Assembly (NCBI GenBank): GCA_964412555.1
Contig: CAYPPG010000030.1
Span: 23,191 to 87,190, forward strand
Reading direction: 5' to 3'
Source: CAYPPG01 sp964412555
GTDB taxonomy: Bacteria > Hinthialibacterota > Hinthialibacteria > Hinthialibacterales > Hinthialibacteraceae
DNA length: 64,000 bases
A program made the position numbers and the translations under genes. Under the pieces are notes generated by a model, which was not told the DNA's origin, ran no database searches, and saw only the letters and a list, made by a program, of their open reading frames with translations. Shown in pieces: positions 55,050 through 63,832 of the stretch (position 1 is its first letter; each line of letters opens with the position of its first letter).

Positions 55050-58000
55050 TTATGCGCCAATCTGATTGATGACAATGTCCAAAAGTTGATCGATGGCCGA
55101 AATCACACGCGCCGACGCTTGATACGCCCGTTGAAAACGAATCAAATTGATGGACTCTTCATCGATGGAAACACCGGAATTTTGTTCCTGAATCGTCTTT
55201 AATTCTTGCAAGATTTTGCTGTTGGAATCGAAAAATTGTTTCGCGCGGCTGCTTTCGATTCCCAATGACGCGACGGTGGACTGATAATATTCGCTTAGCG
55301 TTTTCCCCTCGATCACAGAGTTGTTCTCCAGCGAGGCCATTTGCAAAGCCGCTTGGTTACCGCCGACTGATCCGTCGTCGGAAGCGGCCAATAGATTCAC
55401 ATTGTCCAGAACATCCTGGCTCACGCTCATAGTCTGCGCATCGGTCCCCATAAAAAGCCCATTGATTCCTGTCGCCGCAAGAAAGTGGCTGGTATCCCCG
55501 ACGAATGTCAACTGATCATTCCCCCCGGTTGATATTTCGATTCCTTTATCCGGAATCCACTCCGACCTGACCAAACCACCGATATTATCACCGATACCGA
55601 CTGGGAATTCCGCTCCGAGAATGGGATTGTCGCCACTGCCCTCAAGCACGGGGCCATCGATAAAACCGAGGGCGGAGAGCAATAGACTATCATCGCTCCG
55701 GAAAGTAAACTCGTATCCTTCCACCGCTTCGACTTGAATTTGATTGGAATTGGAATTCTTTTCATCTTCCACGATCGATGCAATAATGGGCGCTCCCACT
55801 TCCCCGGCTTCGGCATTGATGGTATCGATGATGTCTTGGAGAGAAAGAGTCCCCCCAATCATCGAAGGATCGGCGGAAACCGGAACCTCGAAAATATTGG
55901 TGACAGTCCCGGCATCATTGGCAACGACGATTTCAAAACTGCCATCCACAAACGGTTGATCCCCGATTTTCCCGTACCCGTTTATTTCTTCAAATCCCAA
56001 CGCTTCCACCAAACCGGTTTGGTCGTTTTGAAAAAAGAAGGAACGATGATTCGCAGCATTGATGATCAATTGATTGTCATCGGTAATTTCCACGTTCAAG
56101 TTGGAATCCGCCGCTTCAATCGCGGCTGCTAAATCTTCCATCGATTGAATCTCACCATCGTCATCGACGGTCAACGTCGTCACCGTTGGGACATCATTAT
56201 TACCGACAACCACTAACTCGAGCGTTCCTTCTTGAATCACACTCGGAGGCGGACCGGGAAAAGCGGGAGAAAAAGCAGGATTTCCGCTCCCCAAAAAACT
56301 ATCGGTAGGATCACCGGTAAATTCAGCCGTCGCTTGAGTCGCGGTCCCTCCGATCAACGGAACATTCGGATCCGTCATCGGGAAATCAAAGGCACGGAAC
56401 AAGCCGGAATTGTCATTTTGGATGGAGACTGTCGCACCTCTAATGAGAGATTCGATTTGCAGCACTTTGACCGTGCTATCCTGTTCGCTGGGAACGAGGT
56501 TGGCTTTGATCTTTCCATTTCCGACTCGCTGAATTTCCGCGCGTAATTCCGATAATGTCATACTTTCCGTAAACTCGACGGTAAAAGGTTCAACATCTCT
56601 TGTGGCTGTATTGGAGTCAATGGCATTTCCGGCGGCATCCCGAAGGTGGATTTCAAAACTGTAGGTCCCCGCGGTTTCGGCAATCGGCCAACCGGCGGCG
56701 ATCCGCAGATTCCCTAAACCGGTATTCAATTCATCCTCTTCGGCCCCATACTGTGCTTGAGCGCGAGACACGAACACCGGATCGAATTTCAAAGCGGAAC
56801 GAGCCGAACGCACAATACCGTCACTTCGGTCAATTCGCTGCACGACATCATAAATTGTGTCACTTGTTTGTATATCGACAGAATACACATCTCTTGTATC
56901 ATTATTCTCATCGGCGACTCGGATGGAAATCTCCCCCTCCTGGACAGTAAAAGGCCGCTCTCCGAGTGAAAGGTCTCCCCGAATATCGGGTTGGTTGAAT
57001 ATGGACTCCAGCGTTCTTGTTGATTTCGGTTTCTCGACTCCGGTGGGAAAATCGAAATGGCTGCTGATCGATTGGTTACCTTCCGTTCCGGAGGCGCCGC
57101 TGTGGATTTTGTTCACTTCATTGATAATCCCACGAGCCAAAGTATCCACATCCTCTTTCAGCATCGGAATGATCCGGTCCCGCGCATTCAAAACGGCTCC
57201 GAGTTTTCCTTTTCGCACCGAATCATCCATGACATACAATCCTTTGTCATCGATGCGAATCCCATACAATTCAATTCCATTCTCGGTCTCAACGGTTTCG
57301 AGTTGCAAATCCTGCTGCGTGACTCCGTTGACGATATGCTGCCCCATGAAGGTGACATTGATTGTGCCGTTACTCTGTTCATGAGTGGTAACCGGAATGA
57401 TTTCCGACATTTTCGCCAACAGTTTATCCCGCTGATCCTGAAGATCATTGGCTTGAACACGATCCCCCAATTCGGTAACGGAAATTTGCTGATTCAAAGA
57501 AGCGATTTCACGCGTCATTCGATTGAGATCATTGACGAGAAGTTCGACACGATCGTTCAAATCGCGCCGCAACAAAGACATTTCATCCGCGACAAAATTG
57601 AATGTTTCTCCAAGTGAACGCGCACTTTCGACAACGGTTGTGCGGATTTCCGGCGCTTCCGGAGTAACCGACAGATCATGCATGGATTGAAAAAAGCGGG
57701 ATAAAAGATTGTTGATCCCTCCCGAATTCGCTTGCTCGGTTGTGTCGCTAACCTGCGCCAGAGGATCGCTTAAAAAAGCCTCGATACGGAGAAAAATACT
57801 ATCCAATTCTTCATTGTAGGAGGTATTGCTTTGCACACCACGAATCTGGGACTCCAGAAACATATCCCGCAGCCGCTCCACGGAGACGATTTCCACTCCC
57901 TGCCCAAACGCTCCGTTTGGCAGCACCAGAGGATTCATGGATTGTTGATCGACTCGCTGGCGGGAATACCCATCCGTATTGGCGTTGGATATATTATGGC

Positions 58001-58076
58001 CAGTGGTATTGAGTCCGGCTTGGGCGGCATTGATCCCCCGATGCCCTACATTGAGAAGTCCGTAAAGTGTTACCAT
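55050..58076 (-). CDS. flgK: Flagellar hook-associated protein 1, enlarged
   Basis: Protein of 1008 residues (usual range about 450-650). The N-terminus is diagnostic: LLNVGHRGINAAQAGLNTTG followed by HNISNANTDGYSRQRVD. The C-terminus is also typical: SIDEESINLIRFQRAYQASA and IDQLLDIVINQIGA. The middle (about 370-870) contains three to four repeats with the IN-like pattern, for example TLSELRAEIQRVGNGKIKAN, SMEDLAAAIEAADSNLNVEI and SLQDIIDTINAEAGEVGAPI, each followed by a strand pattern such as SFFFQNDQTGLVEALGF. FlgK is the first junction protein above the hook and is exported by the flagellar type III machine. The gene lies 76 bp upstream of flgL, presumably in one operon. Confidence 0.94.
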   Translation of the reverse strand: MVTLYGLLNVGHRGINAAQAGLNTTGHNISNANTDGYSRQRVDQQSMNPLVLPNGAFGQGVEIVSVERLRDMFLESQIRGVQSNTSYNEELDSIFLRIEAFLSDPLAQVSDTTEQANSGGINNLLSRFFQSMHDLSVTPEAPEIRTTVVESARSLGETFNFVADEMSLLRRDLNDRVELLVNDLNRMTREIASLNQQISVTELGDRVQANDLQDQRDKLLAKMSEIIPVTTHEQSNGTINVTFMGQHIVNGVTQQDLQLETVETENGIELYGIRIDDKGLYVMDDSVRKGKLGAVLNARDRIIPMLKEDVDTLARGIINEVNKIHSGASGTEGNQSISSHFDFPTGVEKPKSTRTLESIFNQPDIRGDLSLGERPFTVQEGEISIRVADENNDTRDVYSVDIQTSDTIYDVVQRIDRSDGIVRSARSALKFDPVFVSRAQAQYGAEEDELNTGLGNLRIAAGWPIAETAGTYSFEIHLRDAAGNAIDSNTATRDVEPFTVEFTESMTLSELRAEIQRVGNGKIKANLVPSEQDSTVKVLQIESLIRGATVSIQNDNSGLFRAFDFPMTDPNVPLIGGTATQATAEFTGDPTDSFLGSGNPAFSPAFPGPPPSVIQEGTLELVVVGNNDVPTVTTLTVDDDGEIQSMEDLAAAIEAADSNLNVEITDDNQLIINAANHRSFFFQNDQTGLVEALGFEEINGYGKIGDQPFVDGSFEIVVANDAGTVTNIFEVPVSADPSMIGGTLSLQDIIDTINAEAGEVGAPIIASIVEDEKNSNSNQIQVEAVEGYEFTFRSDDSLLLSALGFIDGPVLEGSGDNPILGAEFPVGIGDNIGGLVRSEWIPDKGIEISTGGNDQLTFVGDTSHFLAATGINGLFMGTDAQTMSVSQDVLDNVNLLAASDDGSVGGNQAALQMASLENNSVIEGKTLSEYYQSTVASLGIESSRAKQFFDSNSKILQELKTIQEQNSGVSIDEESINLIRFQRAYQASARVISAIDQLLDIVINQIGA

Positions 58077-58275
58077 CCTCTATCGCCCTTGAATATGGAA
58101 AAAATTCGCATTGGCGTTCACGAAACCGGCAATTTTTTCCGCTTTTTATGTCGCCGGATCGCTTTTCTCGACACTTACGCAACCTCTATGCCCAACTGCA
58201 AAGTTCTAGACATTGCTTTTTTTGATGGACTCAATACCCTACAAACTATTCGATTCTCCGGAAAAGGAACAAGAA

Positions 58276-59052
58276 ATGCTTTTTTATTTTGTCGCCTCAT
58301 TGGCGGTCATCATCACCGGAATTGCGAAAGCCGGTTTTGGTGGGGGAGTGGGAATCGCCGCAACGCCTCTTTTAATCTTGGTCGTTCCCTCCACCGAAGC
58401 GCTTGGAATCATGCTGCCTATTCTTTGTGTTTGCGATTGGTTTTCGATCTACCATTATCGAACCACATTTGATGGACGAAATCTTCTGCGAATGCTGCCA
58501 GGCGCAATTCTGGGCATCGCCATAGCCGGGCTTTTCTTGGGATCGCTCAACAAAAGCAATGAAGACGATTTGAAATTTTGGATCGGCATTATCTCCATCG
58601 CATTCGTCATCTACCAAATGACCAAGTCGTGGATCATGAAAGAAATCCACGATTATCATCCCAAGAGTTGGCATGGTTGGTTGTTTGGAATTACTGCCGG
58701 GATCACTTCCACCATGGCCCACGCCGCCGGGCCGGTAGCAACGATGTTCCTCTTGCCGCAAAATATGGGAAGGAGATTGTTTGTCGGCACAACCGTTTGG
58801 TTTTTTACAGTCGTGAACGCGGTTAAATTGATTCCGTATTTCTATCACGAATTGATCAATTTCGACCGTCTTTCGACGAGTCTTATTTTGCTCCCGCTTG
58901 TGCCGGTTGGAACCTTTTTGGGAGTCTGGATGAACAAAACCCTCAATGAAAAAGCCTTCAACAGCGTGATTTATACGATATTGTTTTTGATTGGCATCAA
59001 ACTGATCACCGGCATCGATCCGATCCGTCTCATTACAGAATTGACAAGCTGA
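58276..59052 (+). CDS. TauE/SafE family membrane exporter
   Basis: Protein of 258 residues with about eight membrane helices. The TauE/SafE fold is indicated by GIAKAGFGGGVGIAATPLLI at the start of the first repeat and GITAGITSTMAHAAGPVATM at the start of the second. Members export or take up sulfite, sulfonates or other small organic anions; the substrate cannot be read from the sequence. I chose ATG 58276 because AAAGGAAC precedes it and the longer frame from 58213 adds only unrelated residues. It diverges from flgK. Confidence 0.9.
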   Translation: MLFYFVASLAVIITGIAKAGFGGGVGIAATPLLILVVPSTEALGIMLPILCVCDWFSIYHYRTTFDGRNLLRMLPGAILGIAIAGLFLGSLNKSNEDDLKFWIGIISIAFVIYQMTKSWIMKEIHDYHPKSWHGWLFGITAGITSTMAHAAGPVATMFLLPQNMGRRLFVGTTVWFFTVVNAVKLIPYFYHELINFDRLSTSLILLPLVPVGTFLGVWMNKTLNEKAFNSVIYTILFLIGIKLITGIDPIRLITELTS

Positions 59053-59171
59053 CTACCAATACAAGAGACAAAGCGAATTCAACTTGGGATTCCCCTGCGT
59101 CAATCTCGGTCAATCGGTCCGGTATAAACGATTTGGTTTTGCACCCCTCGATTCATAAATTTCATCTCATT

Positions 59172-59618
59172 TCACTGCCAATGCCTTGACCACCAATATT
59201 TATTATCCCCCGCAAACTCCAAGAAAGACACTGGATTCACCCGCCCCAACGTCACATGCAAAGCAATCCGGAAAAGAACCTGCTGCCGTTCTACCCTTAC
59301 GACTTTGGCTTTCATGGTATGCTTGCCGTGCATGACATCCAATTTCGTCAAATTGTTTCGGTTGGAAAGCAGGCACAGAACATCTTGTCCCGTTTCCAAC
59401 GGTTTCAAGGAGCGAACGAGAAGGCCGCTTTTGCTGAGGTTGATTGTCGTGGTTTGCAGGAAATAACCGGTCTTTTCAACGAGCAGATAACAGGGAAGTT
59501 GCATGTCGATCCGCTTGGCGCGCTCGACATGCGGACGGGGGGAGGGTTTGATTAAAGAAAGAGGTTCGTTTTTTTTCGGCGTTGTCGATTTGATAGCTGT
59601 TTTTCGTTTCCAATACAT
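59172..59618 (-). CDS. PilZ-domain protein
   Basis: Protein of 148 residues with a PilZ domain (about 33-140): ERAKRIDMQLPCYL supplies the arginine region and TTTINLSKSGLLVRS matches the (D/N)xSxxG motif that binds cyclic di-GMP. The basic N-terminal 30 residues (MYWKRKTAIKSTTPKKNEP) are probably disordered. The protein likely links cyclic di-GMP to motility or exopolysaccharide, compatible with the flagellar genes 1 kb away. The first arginine motif is RAKR rather than RxxxR, so binding strength is uncertain. Confidence 0.8.
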   Translation of the reverse strand: MYWKRKTAIKSTTPKKNEPLSLIKPSPRPHVERAKRIDMQLPCYLLVEKTGYFLQTTTINLSKSGLLVRSLKPLETGQDVLCLLSNRNNLTKLDVMHGKHTMKAKVVRVERQQVLFRIALHVTLGRVNPVSFLEFAGDNKYWWSRHWQ

Positions 59619-59645
59619 ATTTTTAATTCCATCGATTCTACTTTG

Positions 59646-59670
59646 TAAGCGGGGACGCTTGCTCTACCCA
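59646..59670. repeat. Single arm of the GGGTAGAGCAAGCG repeat
   Basis: AAGCGGGGACGCTT hairpin followed by GCTCTACCCA, the right half of the repeat at 37202-37260. It sits between the PilZ gene and the gene of unknown function. Confidence 0.7.
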
Positions 59671-59722
59671 TAGAGTATATCGGAAGTCTTTTTCTTTTTC
59701 ATGGGTTCGTGAACTGTGTGGT

Positions 59723-60052
59723 TTATCGTTGCAATATTTTCCCGCCCAGCACCGGCCGGCCGGTTCGTTTGTCATGAATTGCTTCGGTAGCCAGATCGAG
59801 GACCGCCTGCGAGGCTGTACCGCAGAGCAGCGAGCAAATAAAGGCACGGATCATTTCTTTGTCGAAATCCGCCACAAATTTTTTCTGTTGTTCGATATTT
59901 TTCAACCGCTGAAACCGTTCGAGGGCTTTGCGGATTTTGATCGGATTGTCCCGCACGTAGCGTCGTGCGAGAAATTCCTGCACAATGGCTAATTTGACCG
60001 CTTCTTCTCCGAAGAGGAGTTCCAATTCTTTTTTCAATTCCACGTTTTGCAT
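59723..60052 (-). CDS. Small conserved-looking protein of unknown function
   Basis: Protein of 109 residues, helical throughout: KKELELLFGEEAVKLAIVQE, then IRKALERFQRLKNIEQQKKF, and a more hydrophobic segment MIRAFICSLLCGTASQAVLD. There is no signal peptide and no recognised domain. Codon use matches the neighbouring genes. The start has AGAGAGAACGAA upstream, a weak ribosome site. It is in line with the PilZ gene and may be part of the same transcript, with the repeat at 59646 between them. Confidence 0.55.
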   Translation of the reverse strand: MQNVELKKELELLFGEEAVKLAIVQEFLARRYVRDNPIKIRKALERFQRLKNIEQQKKFVADFDKEMIRAFICSLLCGTASQAVLDLATEAIHDKRTGRPVLGGKILQR

Positions 60053-60431
60053 TTCGTTCTCTCTTTCTCGATGTCCCGCTTAACGATACTATAGCATTTT
60101 TCCGAAGCATTAAAAAATGGAATCAATCGGCTATGCTACTTGTATTCATTTGCAATCGGCATAACCAATTGTACAAACCGGCTTATGTCTTTGAATTGGA
60201 TAGAATCCATCCTTTCAAGGTGGATTCCAATGAATCGTAACCGGCATAACCCGTTATTTTTAAGAAACTTAATGAGCCGTTCCTCTCTTTTCAGTTTTCG
60301 GCTGACACCGATGAAACCTGAGAATTTGTTCCACAGGATTGGAGAGAGAAAAAAAACGCCTAAAAAATAACAAACATAGATTATGGATACGTGATGAATC
60401 CGTCTATTGAAAGATATACCCAAGAAAGAGG
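60053..60431. other. Intergenic region without recognised genes
   Basis: AT-rich, 379 bp between the divergently read gene at 59723 and glyS. Two overlapping open frames exist on opposite strands but neither shows a domain or good ribosome site. No repeat copy, tRNA or clear promoter could be identified. Confidence 0.4.
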
Positions 60432-61808
60432 ATGAGTACATCGATGGCACACTCGAATTCCGTTCAACCGACCCTCAGCGACATCGTAGCACTTTGTAAA
60501 CGGCGGGGATTTATCTTCCCTTCGAGCGAGATTTACGGCGGGTTTGCCGCCTCGTGGGATTACGGCCCATTGGGAGTGGAATTGAAAAACAACGTCAAAC
60601 GGATGTGGTGGGAAGATGTCGTCACCTATTCGGATAACGTTGTCGGCATGGACGGCGCGATTACCGCGCACCCGCGAATTTGGGAGGCTTCCGGCCATGT
60701 CGAAGGTTTCCATGATCCTCTCGTCGACTGCAAGACCTGCGGCTGTCGTTTTCGGGCCGACAAATTGGAAGAAGAAACCTGCCCGCAAAAACCCAGTAAA
60801 ACTCCACTCGAATGCGGCGGAGAATTGACCCAGGCGCGCGACTTCAATCTCATGTTCAAACTGCATTGGGGACCGGTGGAGGATTCGGCCAATATCACCT
60901 ATTTACGCCCGGAAACCTGCCAGACCATTTTTCCGAATTTCAAGAACATTCTGACGGTATCCCGCATGCGTGTTCCCTTCGGGATTGCTCAAATCGGGAA
61001 ATCATTCCGCAATGAAATCACGACGAAGTCGTTCATTTTTCGCCAGCGCGAATTCGAGCAGATGGAACTGGAATTCTTTACGCATCCGGATGAAGCCAAA
61101 AAATGGTTCGAGTATTGGCTGGAAAGACGAAAGAAGTGGTATATGTCGATTGGCATTCGCGAAGAGAATCTGCGTCTCCGGCAGCACGATGCCGATGAAT
61201 TGGCGCATTATGCTGCGGATTGTTACGATGTCGAGTACAAATTCCCCATGGGCTGGAACGAATTGGAAGGGATCGCCAACCGCACGGACTATGATCTCAA
61301 GCGGCATATGGAATTCTCGAAAAAAGACTTGAGCTACCGCGACGACGCCACCGGGGAAAAATATGTTCCCTATGTGATCGAATCGTCCGCGGGTGTGGAT
61401 CGAACCATTCTCGTACTCTTAAACGATGCGTATGCCATCGATCAAGCGCCAAACGACAAAGGAGTCATGGAAGATCGGCTGGTTTTACGGTTTTCTCCCA
61501 AAATCGCACCGGTTACCGTCGCCGTTTTTCCCTTATTCAAAAAACCGGATCTCATCGAAGTGGCGCGGAAAATCGAAAAGGAATTACGCGGTCCGTACCG
61601 TCTCCTGTATGATGAAACCGGAAACATCGGCAAACGCTATCGCCGCCAAGACGAAATCGGCACGCCCCTCTGCATCACGGTCGATTATGACACTCTCGAT
61701 GACAAAGCCGTCACTATCCGCAACCGGGACTCGATGCAGCAAGTGCGGGTGGCCATCGATCAAATCCATCAAGCGGTTGCCGATCAAATCAAAGAGATGG
61801 AGAAATAA
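60432..61808 (+). CDS. glyS: Glycyl-tRNA synthetase, homodimeric (alpha2) type
   Basis: Protein of 458 residues, class II synthetase that charges tRNA-Gly. Diagnostic parts: RRGFIFPSSEIYGGFAASWD, YGPLGVELKNNVKRMWW, a Cys cluster with CKTCGC that may hold zinc, the motif-2 region FGIAQIGKSFRNEI followed by FIFRQREFEQMELEFF, motif 3 in SSAGVDRTILVLL, and a C-terminal anticodon-binding domain (APVTVAVFPLFKKPDLIEVA). The start may be ATG 60432 (GAGG too close) or ATG 60444 (better spacing); the difference is four residues. The downstream SDR gene starts 3 bp after the stop, so the two are likely co-transcribed. Confidence 0.96.
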   Translation: MSTSMAHSNSVQPTLSDIVALCKRRGFIFPSSEIYGGFAASWDYGPLGVELKNNVKRMWWEDVVTYSDNVVGMDGAITAHPRIWEASGHVEGFHDPLVDCKTCGCRFRADKLEEETCPQKPSKTPLECGGELTQARDFNLMFKLHWGPVEDSANITYLRPETCQTIFPNFKNILTVSRMRVPFGIAQIGKSFRNEITTKSFIFRQREFEQMELEFFTHPDEAKKWFEYWLERRKKWYMSIGIREENLRLRQHDADELAHYAADCYDVEYKFPMGWNELEGIANRTDYDLKRHMEFSKKDLSYRDDATGEKYVPYVIESSAGVDRTILVLLNDAYAIDQAPNDKGVMEDRLVLRFSPKIAPVTVAVFPLFKKPDLIEVARKIEKELRGPYRLLYDETGNIGKRYRRQDEIGTPLCITVDYDTLDDKAVTIRNRDSMQQVRVAIDQIHQAVADQIKEMEK

Positions 61809-61811
61809 AAG

Positions 61812-62501
61812 ATGAAAGTTATCGTAACCGGAGCCAGCCGGGGGATCGGGAGAGGCATCGCCTCCGTACTGGCAGACAAAGGGTTTCAAGTCGGCCTGCT
61901 TGCTCGCACAGAATCGCTGCTCATCGAACAACAAAAGAACATCACGGATGCAGGGGGGTCATGCCATATTTCCATCGCGAATCTGCGCGATCCGGATTCC
62001 ACGTCATCGGGAATAGCGCACCTCGTCGAAAGTATGGAGGGTGTCGATGCACTGGTCAACAATGCCGGTTTGGTCATTCGCAAAGATGTGTTCACCCTGT
62101 CCCTGGAAGAATGGCACGCCATGATCGAAACGAATGTCAACGGATTATTTTATGTGACCCGCGACGTGCTGCCGTATATGAAAGAACAAGGGCACGGCCA
62201 TATCATCAATATTTCCTCCATCTCCGGGCATGTGCCGTTGCCGGGCGGCAGCGGATATGCCGCGACGAAATATGCCGTGACCGGATTTTCGGAATCGATC
62301 TTACAAGAAGTGCGGGATTATGGAATCAAAGTGACCACCATCTTCCCCGGCTCGGTGGATTCCGAATCCCATCGCCATGATTCGAGTAAAGATCAGAGTT
62401 GGAAAATCAAACCGGAAGATGTCGGCAAGGCATGTTACGATGTGCTGACCGCTTCCGCTCCAACCTGTATCAGCCAACTCGAAATCCGCCCAATCTCCTA
62501 G
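61812..62501 (+). CDS. Short-chain dehydrogenase/reductase
   Basis: Protein of 229 residues with the classical SDR motifs: cofactor-binding TGASRGIG (about 6-13), NNAG (about 80-83), catalytic Ser in NISSISGHV and YAATK with Tyr and Lys (about 150-154). It should use NAD(P)H to reduce or oxidise a carbonyl or alcohol; the substrate is unknown. An Arg after the TGAS motif hints at an NADP preference. It starts 3 bp after glyS, a spacing that implies co-transcription without a functional link. Confidence 0.93.
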   Translation: MKVIVTGASRGIGRGIASVLADKGFQVGLLARTESLLIEQQKNITDAGGSCHISIANLRDPDSTSSGIAHLVESMEGVDALVNNAGLVIRKDVFTLSLEEWHAMIETNVNGLFYVTRDVLPYMKEQGHGHIINISSISGHVPLPGGSGYAATKYAVTGFSESILQEVRDYGIKVTTIFPGSVDSESHRHDSSKDQSWKIKPEDVGKACYDVLTASAPTCISQLEIRPIS

Positions 62502-62664
62502 AAGCAATTTTCCCTATTCGATTCAGCGATACACGAACGAGATGATCTCTTTTCTATCTTCTTTCTATAGTAAAATATTTTTCAATGATTTCTATTAATC
62601 TTTAAAATATCGTATAATACAGTTATACTATATTATCAATTAATAAAATCATATTTCTGGTTAG

Positions 62665-63162
62665 GGACAGAATGAAGAACGAATCCGAATTGAGTATGAT
62701 GTTCATTTCGTTGCTTCATCTGACAAAGCCAATAACAATAATTTTTTCTTCTTGTTCTCAGATCCAAGTGGTAACTCAATCCAGGATACACGATTGAAGC
62801 GTAAAGATGGAAACTATCCCAGATACCACACATTGAATGGCTATATTTTTACACATGTTCTCAATAATGAAGACCGTTCTCGCTTCCGGTTTCGAGATTG
62901 TCCAGGATTTCACTTACTCGCGGAAAAGTTATCCGAAAAAAGTGAATTGGGGATAACCTATCATATGACAATTACAAAAATTGAAAATCACATTCAATAT
63001 TATATTGATGGCAAAAAGATATTCGATGTGAAAGACGATCATAAAAATGCGCTACACCAAAAAGGTTTGATTGGATTCCGAACCTGGCATACGGAACTTT
63101 GGTGGGACAATTTGATCGTAAAGAAAATCAAAAAAGAACAGAGCAATCAATTCACAAAATGA
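62665..63162 (+). pseudogene. N-terminally truncated LamG-like (DUF1961-type) protein remnant
   Basis: Without any start codon of good quality, a frame opens after a TAG at 62662 and runs to 63162. The translated part begins RIRIEYDVHFVASSDK and continues to YHMTITKIENHIQYYIDG, GLIGFRTWHTELWWDN, the end of a concanavalin-like domain of DUF1961/DUF6250 type. Such proteins are usually secreted glycan-related proteins with about 100 more N-terminal residues, so the 5' part is missing. The first internal start (TTG at 62752) would cut off the second strand. An AT-rich region with TATAAT (62613-62618) lies upstream; the gene is best regarded as a decayed fragment. Confidence 0.6.
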
Positions 63163-63250
63163 TCTCGGCAAACCGGTCAGAGCGGGAACTGGAAATTTGA
63201 AGAAGAGTTGCGAAGATACTGCGATTTGGTTTTGAGAGAGGAATAGTATA

Positions 63251-63832
63251 ATGGATATTATAAAACTATTTTCGTATTACTTGATTATCACGGCAATTTT
63301 ATTTCATGGGAATATTTCTGCATCCTGTTTTGAATGGGAGACGGCTTCACCGGAAAGTCAGGGATTGTCATCCAAAAAATTGAATGAAGCCAAAGAAATA
63401 TTGGCCCAAAAAGGAACTCAAGCATTGCTCATCATCCGCAATGACCGCATTGTATATGAATGGTATGCTCCCGGCCGTGATGCGAACCAGCGCCATTATT
63501 CCGCTTCCTTAGCCAAAGCGGTTGTCGGGGGAATGTCTCTGATGTTGGCGCTGAATGATGAATTGATCTTTGTGGATGCGCCCGCTTGTTATTACATCCC
63601 TCAATGGAAGAGCCATTCACAAAAATCCAAAATCACCATTCGCCAACTGGCCACGCATTCTTCCGGCATTGAAGACGCCGAGCAGGATGATTTACCCCAT
63701 AACAAGCTGCCCGGTTGGAAAGGCGCTTTTTGGAAAAAGGAGCCTGATCCATTTACATTGGCACGTGACAAAGCCCCCATTGTATTTACACCAGGAACCG
63801 AGTATGCATACAGCAATCCCGGTACTCGCTGA
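63251..63832 (+). pseudogene. Truncated serine hydrolase (beta-lactamase family)
   Basis: The first 190 residues of a serine beta-lactamase-like (class C/EstB) hydrolase: signal segment (LIITAILFHGNISAS), SxxK motif as Ser-Leu-Ala-Lys in YSASLAKAVVGGMSL, HSSGIED, and the second motif Tyr-Ser-Asn in YAYSNPG. Directly after NPG the frame ends (GTR stop), and the rest of the domain (a further 150 or more residues with the His/Lys-x-Gly motif) is missing. The sequence beyond belongs to a different gene on the other strand. Either the gene was cut by a rearrangement or the assembly is joined wrongly here. Confidence 0.72.

Noticed and set aside
60136..60450. 104-codon minus-strand frame upstream of glyS
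   Set aside because: Overlaps the glyS start, has no ribosome site or domain, and an opposite-strand frame of equal quality exists.
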